A stretch of DNA of 64,000 nucleotides from Diplolepis rosae (lineage: Eukaryota > Arthropoda > Insecta > Hymenoptera > Diplolepididae), in NCBI GenBank assembly GCA_030998225.1, contig JAPYXD010000680.1, positions 17,062,501 through 17,126,500 on the forward strand, written 5' to 3'. The notes below the pieces were generated by a model. The model saw only the letters and a program-made list of their open reading frames with translations. It did not search any database and was not told the origin of the DNA. The stretch's first letter is position 1. Each line of letters begins with the position of its first letter. Below, in pieces: positions 1 through 9,916 of this stretch. The translations under genes were made by a program, and so were the position numbers.

Positions 1-251
1 TGAATAAATGTTCAAGACCAGAGTTTTAGATCGTTTTGAAATAAACAATTTTGTCCCCTAACATTTTTTCCATATCTCGTATATTTTGGCGGGAAAATTT
101 AATTTATTATTATAAAAACGTTTTTGATGAATAAAGGAAGAGATAACACTCATAAAAAAATAGTCAGGAATTAATTTGCAGATTTTTTTGAAGCGAACAA
201 TTTTCTTTCCTAATATTTTTTTCGTATCTTGCATAGATTTTCATATTGCAA

Positions 252-684
252 CCCGTGTGGAAAAATTTCATGGCAGTCTATTGTCTGATCTGGCCCAGGT
301 CTGGCAATATCCAGACTGGCTAGTCTGGAAGGTTTGGTCTAACTCAGATCTGACGCTGGTCAGCATTCCAGGATAAAAAAGTTTGTATGTGGCGAACGAA
401 ATTATTTTTTTACAAGTTTCGAAAAATTCATAGGTTAGTAACAAGTTTTTAGAAACATTTATTACGCGACCGGGAAGAAGTATCTCCTTTTTGCAAAAAC
501 TGCTACTACTTACTTTTTGATTCCAAAAATTGCTAACCAGCCGCGAATTAGTGCCTGACTAGCCGCTGGCTTGTGACATTACACTTCTGGCCAGCCCCAA
601 CCAGGCTTTATAGTCAGCGCCAGAACTGGAAACCAGACAGTCTAGTTTAGCGCTGGCTAGCGCCATAAAATTTTTCCACACGGG
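252..684. mobile_element. TIR element K copy 1 (CCCGTGTGG ends)
   Basis: The ends are inverted: CCCGTGTGGAAAAATTTCAT on the left, and its complement, ending in CCACACGGG, on the right. The interior next to both ends is dense in CTGG/CCAG words (for example 'ctggcccaggtctggc'). The centre is AT-rich. A second copy lies at 32449-32964. No coding capacity is seen, so it is a non-autonomous element of unassigned superfamily. The 1-251 stretch to its left is AT-rich and carries a scrap of the dispersed repeat Q but no gene. Confidence 0.75.
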
Positions 685-690
685 AATTTT

Positions 691-961
691 CTCTCTAAAT
701 CTGAATCAGTCAAATTTTCACTGATTGAATCAGTGATTTGCCTTTTTACTGATTCATCAGTGAAAAATATTTTTCACTCTTAAATCAGTTAATTTCCACT
801 GATTCGTCAGTGAAAAAAATATTTTTCACTGTCAAATCAGTCAATTTTCACTGAAATAATCAGTGAAATTTGATTGATTTACAGTAACCTCTTTTTAGCT
901 ATTTGAATCAGTCAAATTTCACTGATAATCAGTAGATTTTGACTGATTCAAATTTAGAGAG
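691..961. mobile_element. CTCTCTAAAT-type MITE, full copy 1
   Basis: About 271 bp with TIRs CTCTCTAAATCTGAATCAGT and the complement ending ATTTAGAGAG. The interior is almost wholly AATCAGT and ACTGATT words in both orientations. Copies at 4336, 61002 and 63474 suggest a TA target duplication, which is typical of the Tc1/mariner superfamily. No ORF. Confidence 0.85.
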
Positions 962-1059
962 TGAAGAATGGGACCAAGGCAGTAAAAGTGCTTATAGAAT
1001 TATTTTTCATTATTCCAGTCTATCATTAATCTTCTTATTTGTTTGAATAAACGGTTTGA

Positions 1060-1480
1060 GTCTATAGCACCAGAGCTCATGGCGAATCTAATTTAGTTTG
1101 CAAATATCCAACACGGCACGGCGTTCATCTGGAGCAATAAGAATGTTAATGATGATCATCTACATAAGCACAAGAGATCTCTCTTCCATGTGGAACAAAA
1201 AGTCGAGAAAATGAGGAATGCTAGATGGATTGATCGCGTCGAAAGGTGTGTTCTTTGAGGTTTGTAACGGAAAACGCAAATTCCCTTGTCGTAGAGACAA
1301 CGACGCGTACAGTTTTTCTCTCACACTTTCCCACAGTTTCAGAAGAACAAGCGTGTGTGAAAATCCGTATTATGGTGATCTTCTTAGGCCATTTGCATCT
1401 GACCTCTCAAGACCATATACTCCTTTAAATGATACACGTTGCTTCCCTGACATGGAAACTGTATTCTAAATTGCGAAATT
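1060..1480 (+). other. Unrecognised GC-richer island with an 83-codon frame
   Basis: This stretch is less AT-rich than its surroundings. It holds an open frame from 1218 to 1469 that starts at ATG with an in-frame stop just upstream, and an overlapping 60-codon frame at 1246-1428. I recognise no domain, signal peptide or membrane segment in either. Both frames are about equally plausible, which argues against calling a gene. It could be a decayed exon or unique non-coding DNA. Confidence 0.2.
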
Positions 1481-1786
1481 ATCCTTTCTTCAAAGACAAA
1501 CGATTAGATTTGGGAAAGTCAAATATCAAGTGAACAGCTGTTAAGTTAAATATATCCTCATCGTAATTTTATATTAAATACTACTTGTTTTATCAAATAG
1601 AAAGAAACATTGATTATAAACTGCTATATTTTATTTACAGTTTTTATTTCCGTTATTTATAATTTATTACAGAAGTAATTTGTATATTAAAAGATACTAA
1701 AATATATTATTTTTTATTGATGTTAGTCATCATAGAATCTAAAAGTAATTTAAAAATGGGAGACCAGCAATTTTCTATTTTTTAAT

Positions 1787-1841
1787 AGTTTATTCAGTGA
1801 ATAGTCACTGCGAATCAGTTCACTGATTCAGGTTTAGAGAG
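1787..1841. mobile_element. Right-end fragment of a CTCTCTAAAC-type MITE
   Basis: The sequence 'tcactgattcaggtttagag' ending in GAGAG followed by TA matches the right end of the 473-bp element at 34456-34928, including 'gaatagtcactg'. The left half is absent. Confidence 0.6.
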
Positions 1842-1919
1842 TAAAGTTACAAATGAAAATTTTAGAAGTGGCATTAACTAATTTTTATATTGATTCAAAA
1901 CTGTAAGTTGATTTTATAC

Positions 1920-2493
1920 AGGGTTTCCCAATAGGGGTGATATGATTTTGAATGTCCCTATCGGGCTCATTTGAACTGAAATTTTTGACGTCTGCTGTCA
2001 GTTGTCATCAGTAAGGTTTGCCATTTAATCATGAGTAGTTTCACGCTTCCACAACGTTTGGAAATTGTCCAATTATTTTATCAAAATTCGAGAAGTTTTG
2101 TCGGTGTTCAAAGAGCATATCGTGCAAAATATGGTCGTCATTCTGCTCCATCCGCGCTCTCAATTCGTCGAAAAATCGATAAGTTGGAGAGTGAATTTAC
2201 TCTATTGGATACTAAGCCTAAAAATCGTATGCGTACAATTGGAGAGCTTGAAACCAATATCCGAGCCGCTATAGCAGCCATACCACCAGAAATGCTCCAC
2301 AAAGTCATCGAAAATTGGCTTGAACGCATTCGGGTTTGCAAGAAGAGTCTCGGGGGACATTTGGCCGATATATTGTTTAAATCATAAATGGCATAGAATA
2401 TCCAATATAATAAAAAAGATTTCGATCAATTCCGAATGAATATTCAGTGTTTTTTTTCAATTTCAAAACATATCACCCTTATTGGGAAACCCT
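1920..2493 (+). mobile_element. Mariner-like deletion derivative with TIRs
   Basis: TIRs are (C)AGGGTTTCCCAATAGGGGT at the left and the complement ending ATTGGGAAACCC at the right. About 30 bp match including 'gatatg', and TA flanks both sides. The element is about 575 bp and encloses one short transposase-derived ORF (2031-2387). A related but longer TIR pair is at 25554-27378. Confidence 0.8.
2031..2387 (+). pseudogene. Internally deleted mariner-like transposase (118 aa)
   Basis: The N-terminal part (residues ~4-60, with FTLPQRLEIVQLFYQ and a PSALSIRRKIDKLE stretch) is the helix-turn-helix DNA-binding region of the insect transposase family whose N-terminus is known as DUF4817. The C-terminal part (~68-115, with IPPEMLHKVIENWLERI and GGHLADILF) matches the extreme C-terminus of the same transposases. 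The whole DDE catalytic core between them is missing, with the junction near residues 60-68. The frame is nonetheless clean from ATG to TAA and lies between intact TIRs. It cannot catalyse transposition. It could still bind element ends, which is inference. Confidence 0.75.
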
Positions 2494-2702
2494 TTATAAT
2501 GTTTTTATTAGAAATATTAATCAGATTCAAGGTAGTGTTAAATAATTAGACTATTGCTTAACTTAGTTTGAAATAAGATTAAATTTTAGATTGAAAGATA
2601 GCTTCCACATCTTCCCAGATTGTGAAACCGGTTTTAAAGAAACTTGATAATTTTGTAGTACAAAGTTGATGAGTGCCATGAGCGCCTGTCTTATGTTTTT
2701 CC

Positions 2703-3414
2703 TTAAGGGGGACTTCCACCTTGTGGGTTCCAAAAAATCGAATTTTTTTTTTGCATTTTTCGAATCTATGATCTATCGAAAATGAATTGCCAAAAGGATT
2801 TTATGAAAAAAATGCCGCTTCCAGAGTTACAAAGTTTTAAAGATTTTAAACTTTAACTTTAAAGGCGTTTTTCTCAAAACTATTTTTTTCGAAACCTTAG
2901 TCACGATTACAAGAAAAGTATTTGGTGAATTAAGCTGATTTTTGGACTGAATATTCATTGAAGAGGCCTCTTCCGATCAGGATGCTAGATTTATTTTATT
3001 TTCATTTTTCACACCTTTATAACTAAATGAACTATCGAAAATAGGCCAAAAAATTCATTTTTTTGTACAAATAGGTGTCATTTCGCTTAATTTCAAAATT
3101 TTGGAAAACGTATATCCCTAATGAAAGCCAAGACGCTACTGATTAAAATTGTGTTGCGCTTTTTTGTTTCAGTCGACCTCGGATGCTAAAATCATGGTTA
3201 CATTTTGGCTCCAACTTTCCGACAAGGTCACGTTCGAGGACGACTATACCGCGAAAATTTTTTTTTTAACTTTTCACGTAAACATATTTTTTATCTTGAG
3301 GAATAAACGAACAACAAGCAAAAAAAATCATTGTGACATCTTATGCCATTATGTAGAAAAAAAATGTTGAATTTTGGCCCGAAAACCGAGTCACAACGTG
3401 GAAATCCCCCTTAA
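2703..3414. mobile_element. TTAA-flanked MITE T1
   Basis: TTAA tetranucleotides at 2703-2706 and 3411-3414 flank TIRs GGGGGACTTCCACCTTGTG and the complement 'cacaacgtggaaatccccc'. A TTAA duplication with G/C-run ends is the hallmark of piggyBac-like non-autonomous elements. The interior has 'aaaaaatcgaattttt', shared with the TTAA elements at 35705 and 50439. The 73-codon frame at 3149 inside it has no recognisable domain and is left uncalled. Confidence 0.8.
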
Positions 3415-3440
3415 ACGCAAAATACAATCAGTTCCAGTAC

Positions 3441-3660
3441 ACCCAGAAAAAAGTTTCTTTGATTAAAAAAAATTTCTTTGAATCAAACAATTTGTGCACT
3501 GCTATACGGTCAAAGAATAGTTTCTCTGATTTAAATAAATTTATGTAGTAAACAATTTTGTACCACAACTTTTTTTACGTATCTCGTATAATTTAACTGG
3601 AATACCCTCTTAATACCCCCTTAATTATTCTAATGAAATTCTTCTCATAAATATAATAAG
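3441..3660. repeat. Fragments of element M and dispersed repeat Q
   Basis: 3441-3535 reads 'acccagaaaaaagtttcttt' and onward into the M-element interior ('tgctatacggtcaaag'), then stops abruptly. 3540-3660 is a piece of the dispersed AT-rich repeat Q ('cgtatctcgtataatttaac'). Neither is complete. From 3661 to 4035 I see only AT-rich DNA with no gene. Confidence 0.6.
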
Positions 3661-4035
3661 AAAATTTGAGGAGTTGATTGATAAACATGGTACACCCAAC
3701 ACAAATCTGATCTAAAAACTTTGTGACATATTTTTTAGCCTTTTGTAGACTGTACAATAATACATATACGTATTATTGTATAGAAGAGATCAAGGATCTA
3801 TTTAAAATGAATGTTAGAATTGGTCATGGATTTTCCTTCACTATGGAATGTGAACATAAAAGATCGAATAAGTTTTAAGATAGGGGTCATATCGGTTATC
3901 CTTCCAACAAACAAGCATAGACAGATTGTCGCCAGTTGGAAATTTTAAAGCAGCTGACTTATAGGACTAGAAAAATAATCTGTTATTCGTATTTCACGCT
4001 GAGTTCCCATTTAATGGAAGAAACTATATATATAA

Positions 4036-4331
4036 TTATACTATATAAAAATTTAAATAATTTCATCAGTAAATTATTGAGTATACGATAATTCAAATTA
4101 TATCAACAAAATGTCAATATCATGAAGAAGCTTCAAATCCGAAATAATGAAATCTTGATAGATGATTATTTATTGTTCAAATTAATGGAATAATTAAAAA
4201 TAATGTTCCAATAATTACATGTAATCCATGAAATCCTGTAGTTATAAAAAATATTGATCCATAAATTGAATCATTAATCGAGAATGTTGAATTAAAATAT
4301 TCATAAATTTGAATTAATGAAAAAAATTTAA
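4036..4331 (-). pseudogene. cox3: NUMT: 3' end of mitochondrial cox3
   Basis: Read on the minus strand in the invertebrate mitochondrial code (TGA=Trp, ATA=Met, AGA=Ser), this is one uninterrupted frame of about 98 codons ending at TAA (4036-4038). It carries cytochrome c oxidase subunit III hallmarks: [12 protein letters not shown], then HYFGFEASSWYWHFVDMIW, then YWW just before the stop. In the nuclear code it would be full of TGA stops, so it is a non-functional nuclear copy. There is no frameshift over its length, which suggests a recent transfer. The 5' side ends within a few bases of the MITE at 4336; cox3 sequence does not clearly resume beyond it. Confidence 0.9.
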
Positions 4332-4335
4332 CCTG

Positions 4336-4607
4336 CTCTCTAAATCTGAATCAGTCAAATTTTTACTGATTGAATCAGTGATTTGCCTTTTCACTGATTC
4401 ACCAGTTAAAAAATTTTATTCACTGTTAAATCAGTTGATTATCACTAATTGAATCAGTGGAAAAAATATTTTCACTGTTAAATCAGTTAATTTTCACTGA
4501 AGAAATCAGTGGAATTTGACTGATTTACAGTAACCTCTTTTTAGCTATTTGAATCAGTCAAATTTTACTGATAATCAGTAGATTTTGACTGATTCATATT
4601 TAGAGAG
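4336..4607. mobile_element. CTCTCTAAAT-type MITE, full copy 2
   Basis: 272 bp, same TIRs and same word order as the 691-961 copy, including the internal 'cagtaacctctttttagcta'. It abuts the 5' edge of the cox3 NUMT. From 4608 to 5706 the DNA is AT-rich without a gene. It holds a small SINE-tail scrap near 4640-4670 ('tttgaaatctttctgtgg') and one copy of a retroelement 3'-end motif at 4862-4885 ('cacttagttggctttag'). Confidence 0.85.
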
Positions 4608-5706
4608 TGATGTTGAATTAGAATTAATATTAAATTTAAAGAATTTGAAATCTTTCTGTGGAAAAAAGTAGAAATTTATTTATTAAGTCTGTTCGATATT
4701 TAAAATCGGTGTGAGCCAGATTGGTTTGTATCTATAAATAATATTTTAAATATTTGTACGAAAGGATTTTATTTGATAAATAATTAAAATTAAATTAAAT
4801 AAATTATTTTAATTAATTTAATAATTTATAAAAAATATTTATTATTTGTTTTGATATTTTTTGGTGCACTTAGTTGGCTTTAGATAATGGGATAATATTA
4901 ATTCAAAAGTAAATATTATAAATTATATAAACTTTATAGTATCTGGTTGTGAAAAATGAAACAATTGGTATTCTACATGTCAATGGTTTGGGGACACCTT
5001 TAAGAATTAAAGGTGGGCTCCCTGGGGGATTTTGAAAAATAAAAATTAATTAACAGACAGGCCTTCAATTTCTTCAAGGATGTCACATTTCATTTCTGAC
5101 TACAAATGCATCTGCTCAGGTTCAACATCATATCACAGCATGATATCTTAATGATGCATACAGTTACTTCTGATGCTTTTTAAGACCATACGCTGACTAA
5201 TAAGAAAATATGCAGTTTTAATATCAGAAAAATATTGCAAAATTATTAGTTTTTTAATACAAAATCTAACGTCATTTATCGAATGGTAATAGAAATTTTA
5301 TTCGTATACTCACAATTAAAAATCATAGTAATCGAAGATCTAAATATGGACTTACCTGAAACAAAAAGAAAAAATTTTAATTAGTTAAATGATATGATTA
5401 ATAACATTTTTCGATATTGAAAATGAACTTGAAAGAGTTCTTTTTACAAGTGTCTCATTCAAGTCTTAATAATATGTATAAAATTGCCTTTATTTCTTAT
5501 CTAGACTTGATAAGATAAACCAGGCAACCTTTTTGTGTTTTTGGAAAGATAAATATCTTGTGTTATAAAGTCATCTGAGTTTATGAAATGAAAGAGTAAG
5601 GTAAACTTGTGTTTTCCTGCTAAAAAGGCTAACAAGTTAGTTGGGAATTTAAAACTGAGAAGTAGTTAAAAGTTTGTATATGAGAGTTTGAAGTTAAAGA
5701 AAACTA

Positions 5707-5832
5707 CTCTCTAAATATGAATCAACGATAGGTATACCACTGATTACAATCAGCGTATATATGCTGATTATAATCAGTGGTATACTTATAGCTGATAATC
5801 AGCGGAATATCGCTGATTCAGATTTAGTAGGT
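5707..5832. mobile_element. Short CTCTCTAAAT-type MITE relative
   Basis: TIRs 'ctctctaaatatgaatca' and 'gctgattcagatttagtag', with TA on both sides. The interior differs from the main family: it is a near-perfect palindrome around 'tataccactgattacaatca'. About 125 bp, no ORF. Confidence 0.7.
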
Positions 5833-6342
5833 AATACAACAAAAAGAACACGACGTTTGTTATTTTTTTTTTATTTCCACTTTTCTTCAAACGGATGTTT
5901 CGAGCAATTGCAATACTTCATTTAATTTTGATTGAAGTTAGTCATACATCGAGATTGTTAAAAATTTTGGTATTTTGAATATAAATAGTAACTGAAGCTA
6001 TTTGATGCATATAGAATATATGAAATTTTATATACGCAATTATGAGATCATTAAAACTTGAAAACAATATTTTCAATTAAATTAATGATTAATGATTAAG
6101 ATTATTTGAAAAATATGTCAGAAACGTAACGTAAAATGGACGAATCAAATTATATGAATTGATTAACACTATAGAACTACGAGACCAGTCAAAAAGACTG
6201 GTCGCATATTTCAATAAAAATTTTTAAAAATGTTTATATATTAACATATTGTATGGCTTTTGAATTTTTGTGTATTAAATTCAATAGACAATTTTATACC
6301 AAATTTAAGAATATTTCAGTGGAAGAAGTAGGGGAGAGAGTT
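5833..6342. other. AT-rich stretch, no gene seen
   Basis: No ORF with recognisable content on either strand. The only structure is a small inverted repeat near 6183-6204 ('gaccagtcaaaaagactggtc'). Confidence 0.6.
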
Positions 6343-6420
6343 TTGCGTGCGGAAGTTTGATTTTCCAGCACTAGTACGGTGAAATTTTAAGTGTGCGGAA
6401 AATCAACCTTCCGCACGCAA
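6343..6420. repeat. 78-bp hairpin (TTGCGTGCGGAAG)
   Basis: TTGCGTGCGGAAGTTTGATT on the left is mirrored by 'aaaatcaaccttccgcacgc' on the right, around a spacer of about 28 bp. It may be a minimal MITE; no clear target duplication is seen. Confidence 0.55.
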
Positions 6421-6669
6421 TACGACGCCGACTCGGCTAACTTTCGGTACACAGCGAACAAAATATATGGTGAAGGAAGAATCGAAATCTCAAAAAGGAA
6501 AAAAATACATAGGCTTATTCAAGCAAACGATTTTTTTTGTGTCAACATTTTTTTCGTATATCTTACACATTTTGTGTAAAATTGAATTTCTGAATCTATA
6601 TGGTATTTTTTCAAATTTAATTGAAAAATATACATTTTAACAGAAACTACGTCTACCATAATTTCTAGA

Positions 6670-6782
6670 TATTTAAACAATTTGAAATCTTTCTGTGGAA
6701 AAAGAGACGCTTTTGACTGTGCCGGGATTCGAGCCTAGGTCTTTCGATTGCTGGTCGACTGCTCTAACCAACTGAATTGAAG
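6670..6782 (-). repeat. tRNA-derived SINE copy
   Basis: On the minus strand the order is TCAGTTGGTTAGAGCAGTCG (A-box-like), then 'cctaggctcgaatccc' (B-box-like), then a non-tRNA tail 'ttccacagaaagatttcaaa'. The tail recurs with the same B-box at 7084, 7194, 20806, 37330, 48855 and 60098. Acceptor pairing is missing, so this is a SINE and not a tRNA gene. Confidence 0.75.
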
Positions 6783-6944
6783 CGAGCAATTTTGCATTTA
6801 TTTCTTTTCAAATTTTCACATATTCTCGTTAAGAAATTAAATTATCGATTTTCAATAGTCTTTTTTAAATTTGAAAAAGTACATAAAAATAAAGAAAGTA
6901 AATAAAAGAAATTATTTTTTTAATATTATTTATTTCAAATTAAT

Positions 6945-7182
6945 TAGTTGAGTTTGAAATTTTTGTCACTGCCTACATTATCGGAGGTTCACTAGTCGCG
7001 TTTCAGATAGGATACGTTGTCGACAGGTGTCCTCGTAGACAATTTCAAACTCTTATATCGCAAATAAATGCAAATGAATTCAATATTTAAAGAGTTTGAA
7101 AATCTTTCTGTGGAAAAAAAGACGTTTTCGACTGCGCTGGGATTCGAGCCCAGGTCTTTCGATTGCAGAAAGATTTTCAAAT
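6945..7182. repeat. SINE copies, two abutting in opposite orientation
   Basis: 6945-7060 reads in plus sense 'gccactgcctacattatcgg' followed by 'gttgtcgacaggtgtcctcg', a unit that recurs at 37196-37290. 7084-7172 is the same SINE tail and B-box in minus sense ('tgggattcgagcccaggtct'). Together they form an imperfect inverted pair. Confidence 0.65.
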
Positions 7183-7189
7183 TCTTTGA

Positions 7190-7660
7190 ATATTATGTAT
7201 TTGAAGAATTTGAAATCTTTCTGTGGAAAAAAAGACGCTTTCGACTGCGCTGCACTGAGAAAAAAGATTTGATTGAATCAAAGAAAATAATTTGTTTGAA
7301 CGATTTTCTTTGATTTAAAGAAATGATTTGTTTGATTCAAACAAAATATCTTTGGACCAAATAAATATTTGTTCGAATCAAATAAATTTCTGCCTTAAAT
7401 CAAACAAATTATATCTTTGACCATATATCAATGTATTAATTTCTTTGTTTTGAAGAAAAATTAATTTGATTCAAACAAATATTTATTTGGTTCAAAGATA
7501 TTTTGTTTGAATCAAACAAATTTTATTTCATTTAAACAAATAATTTCTTTAAATCAAAGAAAGTCGTTCAAAGAAATTATTTTCTTTGATTCAATAAAAT
7601 CTTTTTTCTCAGTGTGGGATTCGAGCCCAGGTCTTTCGATTGCCGGTCGACTGCTGCGAT
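7190..7660 (-). repeat. SINE copy split by hairpin element L1
   Basis: The SINE runs 7190-7252 ('gaaatctttctgtggaaa' to 'gcgctg') and resumes at 7615 ('gggattcgagcccagg') to about 7660. Removing 7253-7614 plus a duplicated TG restores the 'gcgctgggattcgagccc' seen in intact copies at 7137 and 37378. Confidence 0.75.
7253..7614. mobile_element. Hairpin element L, copy 1
   Basis: 362 bp with TIRs CACTGAGAAAAAAGATTTGA and the complement ending TTTTTTCTCAGTG. The whole element is a near-perfect palindrome built of AATCAAA/TTTGATT words. It is inserted in a SINE with a 2-bp TG duplication. Sister copy at 45735-46116. Confidence 0.85.
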
Positions 7661-7689
7661 ATAAGAGTAATATAAGAGCAAAAACTTAA

Positions 7690-7945
7690 GCAATAATTTA
7701 TTTAATTTTATTATCTTTGAACGGAGACAATTTTTTCTTTAAAGTAAATAAAATATTTTTGTGAGTGACATTACATATTTACTATGCGACGACGCAGACA
7801 TTTATTTCTTCAATTCAAGGAAAAAAAAATAATCAAGAAATTTCTTAAAATCAAAGAAACTTTTCATTGACCGTATAGAAATGCACAAATTTGTTTGATT
7901 TAAAAAAATTTTGTTTGAATCAAAGAATCTTTTTTTCTATGTGTA
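7690..7945. mobile_element. Element M, partial copy
   Basis: Shares 'actatgcgacgacgcagac' and 'ttcattgaccgtatagaaatg' with the M copies in the introns of genes 1 and 2 and at 44683-45096. It ends in 'gaatctttttttctatgtgt'. The opposite end is missing. Confidence 0.65.
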
Positions 7946-9297
7946 TATAGTTTAACTGGAAAATGAAATTTTGATATGGACTATTTTCAAGTTTCAACAC
8001 ACTATAACTTTTCAAATTTTGATTTAACTGAAAAATGTTAAAATGATGATTAGTAGAGATTTATAAGCACTATCATAAACTAATATTGTCATTTTAGATT
8101 TTTTCAAAAACGCAAAGAATGCTCTTATTTTCTCAATTTTGTTCGGATGAGACTGGTTAATGAACTTGTTACCCCATGATGAGAATGTAAAAAAGTGAAC
8201 AAATATTCCGGTAAAACCGAGATATATTTTTGATTTCGTTCAAGGCGATCAACATCATTGATACCCGTAAATCTTATCTCACTCAAGCTATAGTAGTCAA
8301 ATGCACGTGGCTCGATTCATAATGCTTGCGTAGGTGTGTTCGCGTCCTGGAGATGGAGTCAGACTAAACAAAAGAAGCCTAGGCTGACCAAGCTCACAAC
8401 TTACCATTGCAATATTATAAATTTGTGTCCATGTAGGAGTGAACATAAATGTTAAGCTAGTGTACTGCTGTATGTACAACAGATCAGTCTCAAGACAACA
8501 ATATCTAATTATCTAGCCTTTCTTTCATGCCCAGAGTCAAGCTTCAACGACTATATTTACAAATAAAATCAGATATGTGTTTATGGAAGATGGTATTTTT
8601 TACTATAAATTGGAGCTTGAACCATTTGAAAAAATAACACGTAAGAAAAAATGTAACAATATTTATGTTTTAATTAATCTAGTATAAGTGTATTTAAAAG
8701 AGGTTGGTGTACTATGGTAGCAATTGATAGAGGGAATTTAATTAAATTGAAAGCGCCAGATGCTGCCACAACACAAGGGGATAATTAGAATATGCAATAA
8801 TGAATTCCCAGTCCACCAGACTCTCCTGGAGAAGAGCATATGTCGATCAAAACGCGAAATAAAACATTTGGAATGTTCACGTGACAACTGCACGTTTGTA
8901 GTTCCTCTCTCTTTCGATTTCATATACCTACACATGATGCTTTTTAGCCGTCTCTTTGTCCGGTTAGTGACTGGCTGACTGACTCTGAGCTCATTGTTTT
9001 CAATAAGAGTCTTTTGCTGGCTAGAAATAAATGCTCACTAGTTTCACCATTTCTATATGAAAAAAAAAATTACTAGACACGCGATGAAATTTTCAGAGGA
9101 CATGATCATTTAAATTTGGTTTGAAAAGAAAATATTTTAATTTTAGCATAATTGATTCATTAAATTAATTACATTATATTCAAATATTGTTTATGATAAT
9201 AATTATTATGATGATAAATAATGAAATTAGCTTAATTTTAGCATTTATTTTCCCTAGTTGCACAATATACTATTATGCTATAAATATCAAACACTTA
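7946..9297. other. Repeat Q piece, then unique DNA without a called gene
   Basis: 7946-8210 is a divergent piece of repeat Q ('tttaactggaaaatgaaatt', later 'actggttaatgaacttgtta'). 8230-8990 is less AT-rich and has several 60-72 codon frames on both strands with no recognisable domain. 8990-9297 is plain AT-rich DNA. Confidence 0.5.
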
Positions 9298-9508
9298 CTC
9301 TCTAAATCTGAATCAGTCAAAATCTACTGATTATCAGTGAAATTTGACTGATTCAAATAGCTAAAAAGAGGTTACTACGAATCAGTCAAATTTCACTAAT
9401 TACTTCAGTGAGAAGTAACTGATTTAACAGTGGACAATATTGTTTAAACTGATGATTCAGTGAAAAGGCAAATCACTGATTTAATCAGTGAAAATTTGAC
9501 TGATTCAG
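9298..9508. mobile_element. CTCTCTAAAT-type MITE, right end truncated
   Basis: The left TIR is preceded by TA. The word order is the reverse complement of the 691 copy. The right end stops at 'tgactgattcag' without ATTTAGAGAG. It lies about 400 bp upstream of gene 1's start codon. Confidence 0.8.
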
Positions 9509-9916
9509 AAAAATTTCAGTTAATACTACTGACGTGAATTTCTCTCAATGTATTTAATCAAATATTCAGTCGGCTGGAACTTTTTATGCATCCTGTATGG
9601 ACGTTCTGTACATAAAAGGATGGAAAAATAATGTTTAAACTTTTGAAATCTGCAAATCATATTCAATATTGAAAACTGGCTAATTACGACATTAAAAAAA
9701 AGGTTTTATACTCAAAAAGATAAGAAGGATGATAATTTATAACTTATTACGTGGACAGAATTTACAGACAGACATTACTTATCCTGTCTTAAAAATTTTT
9801 TACCATCATAATGAAAAATCTTTATATGCATATCACATATATATATATATATTGCTGTAAAGTTCAACCAAATTCTTGATATATTTAGAAGATCCAGTGT
9901 TAAAATGTATATTACA

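Noticed and set aside
4608..4700. Continuation of the cox3 NUMT beyond the MITE
   Set aside because: Translation in the mitochondrial code after removing the MITE does not give recognisable cox3 sequence.
6690..6782. Functional tRNA gene on the minus strand
   Set aside because: A- and B-box-like words are present, but the sequence is one of many copies with a common non-tRNA tail and no acceptor stem.
7068..7313. 81-codon frame as a gene
   Set aside because: It translates SINE copies and the left arm of hairpin element L.
9837..9850. TATA box of gene 1 in 'atatatatatat'
   Set aside because: Microsatellite-like run with no supporting initiator; too common to call.
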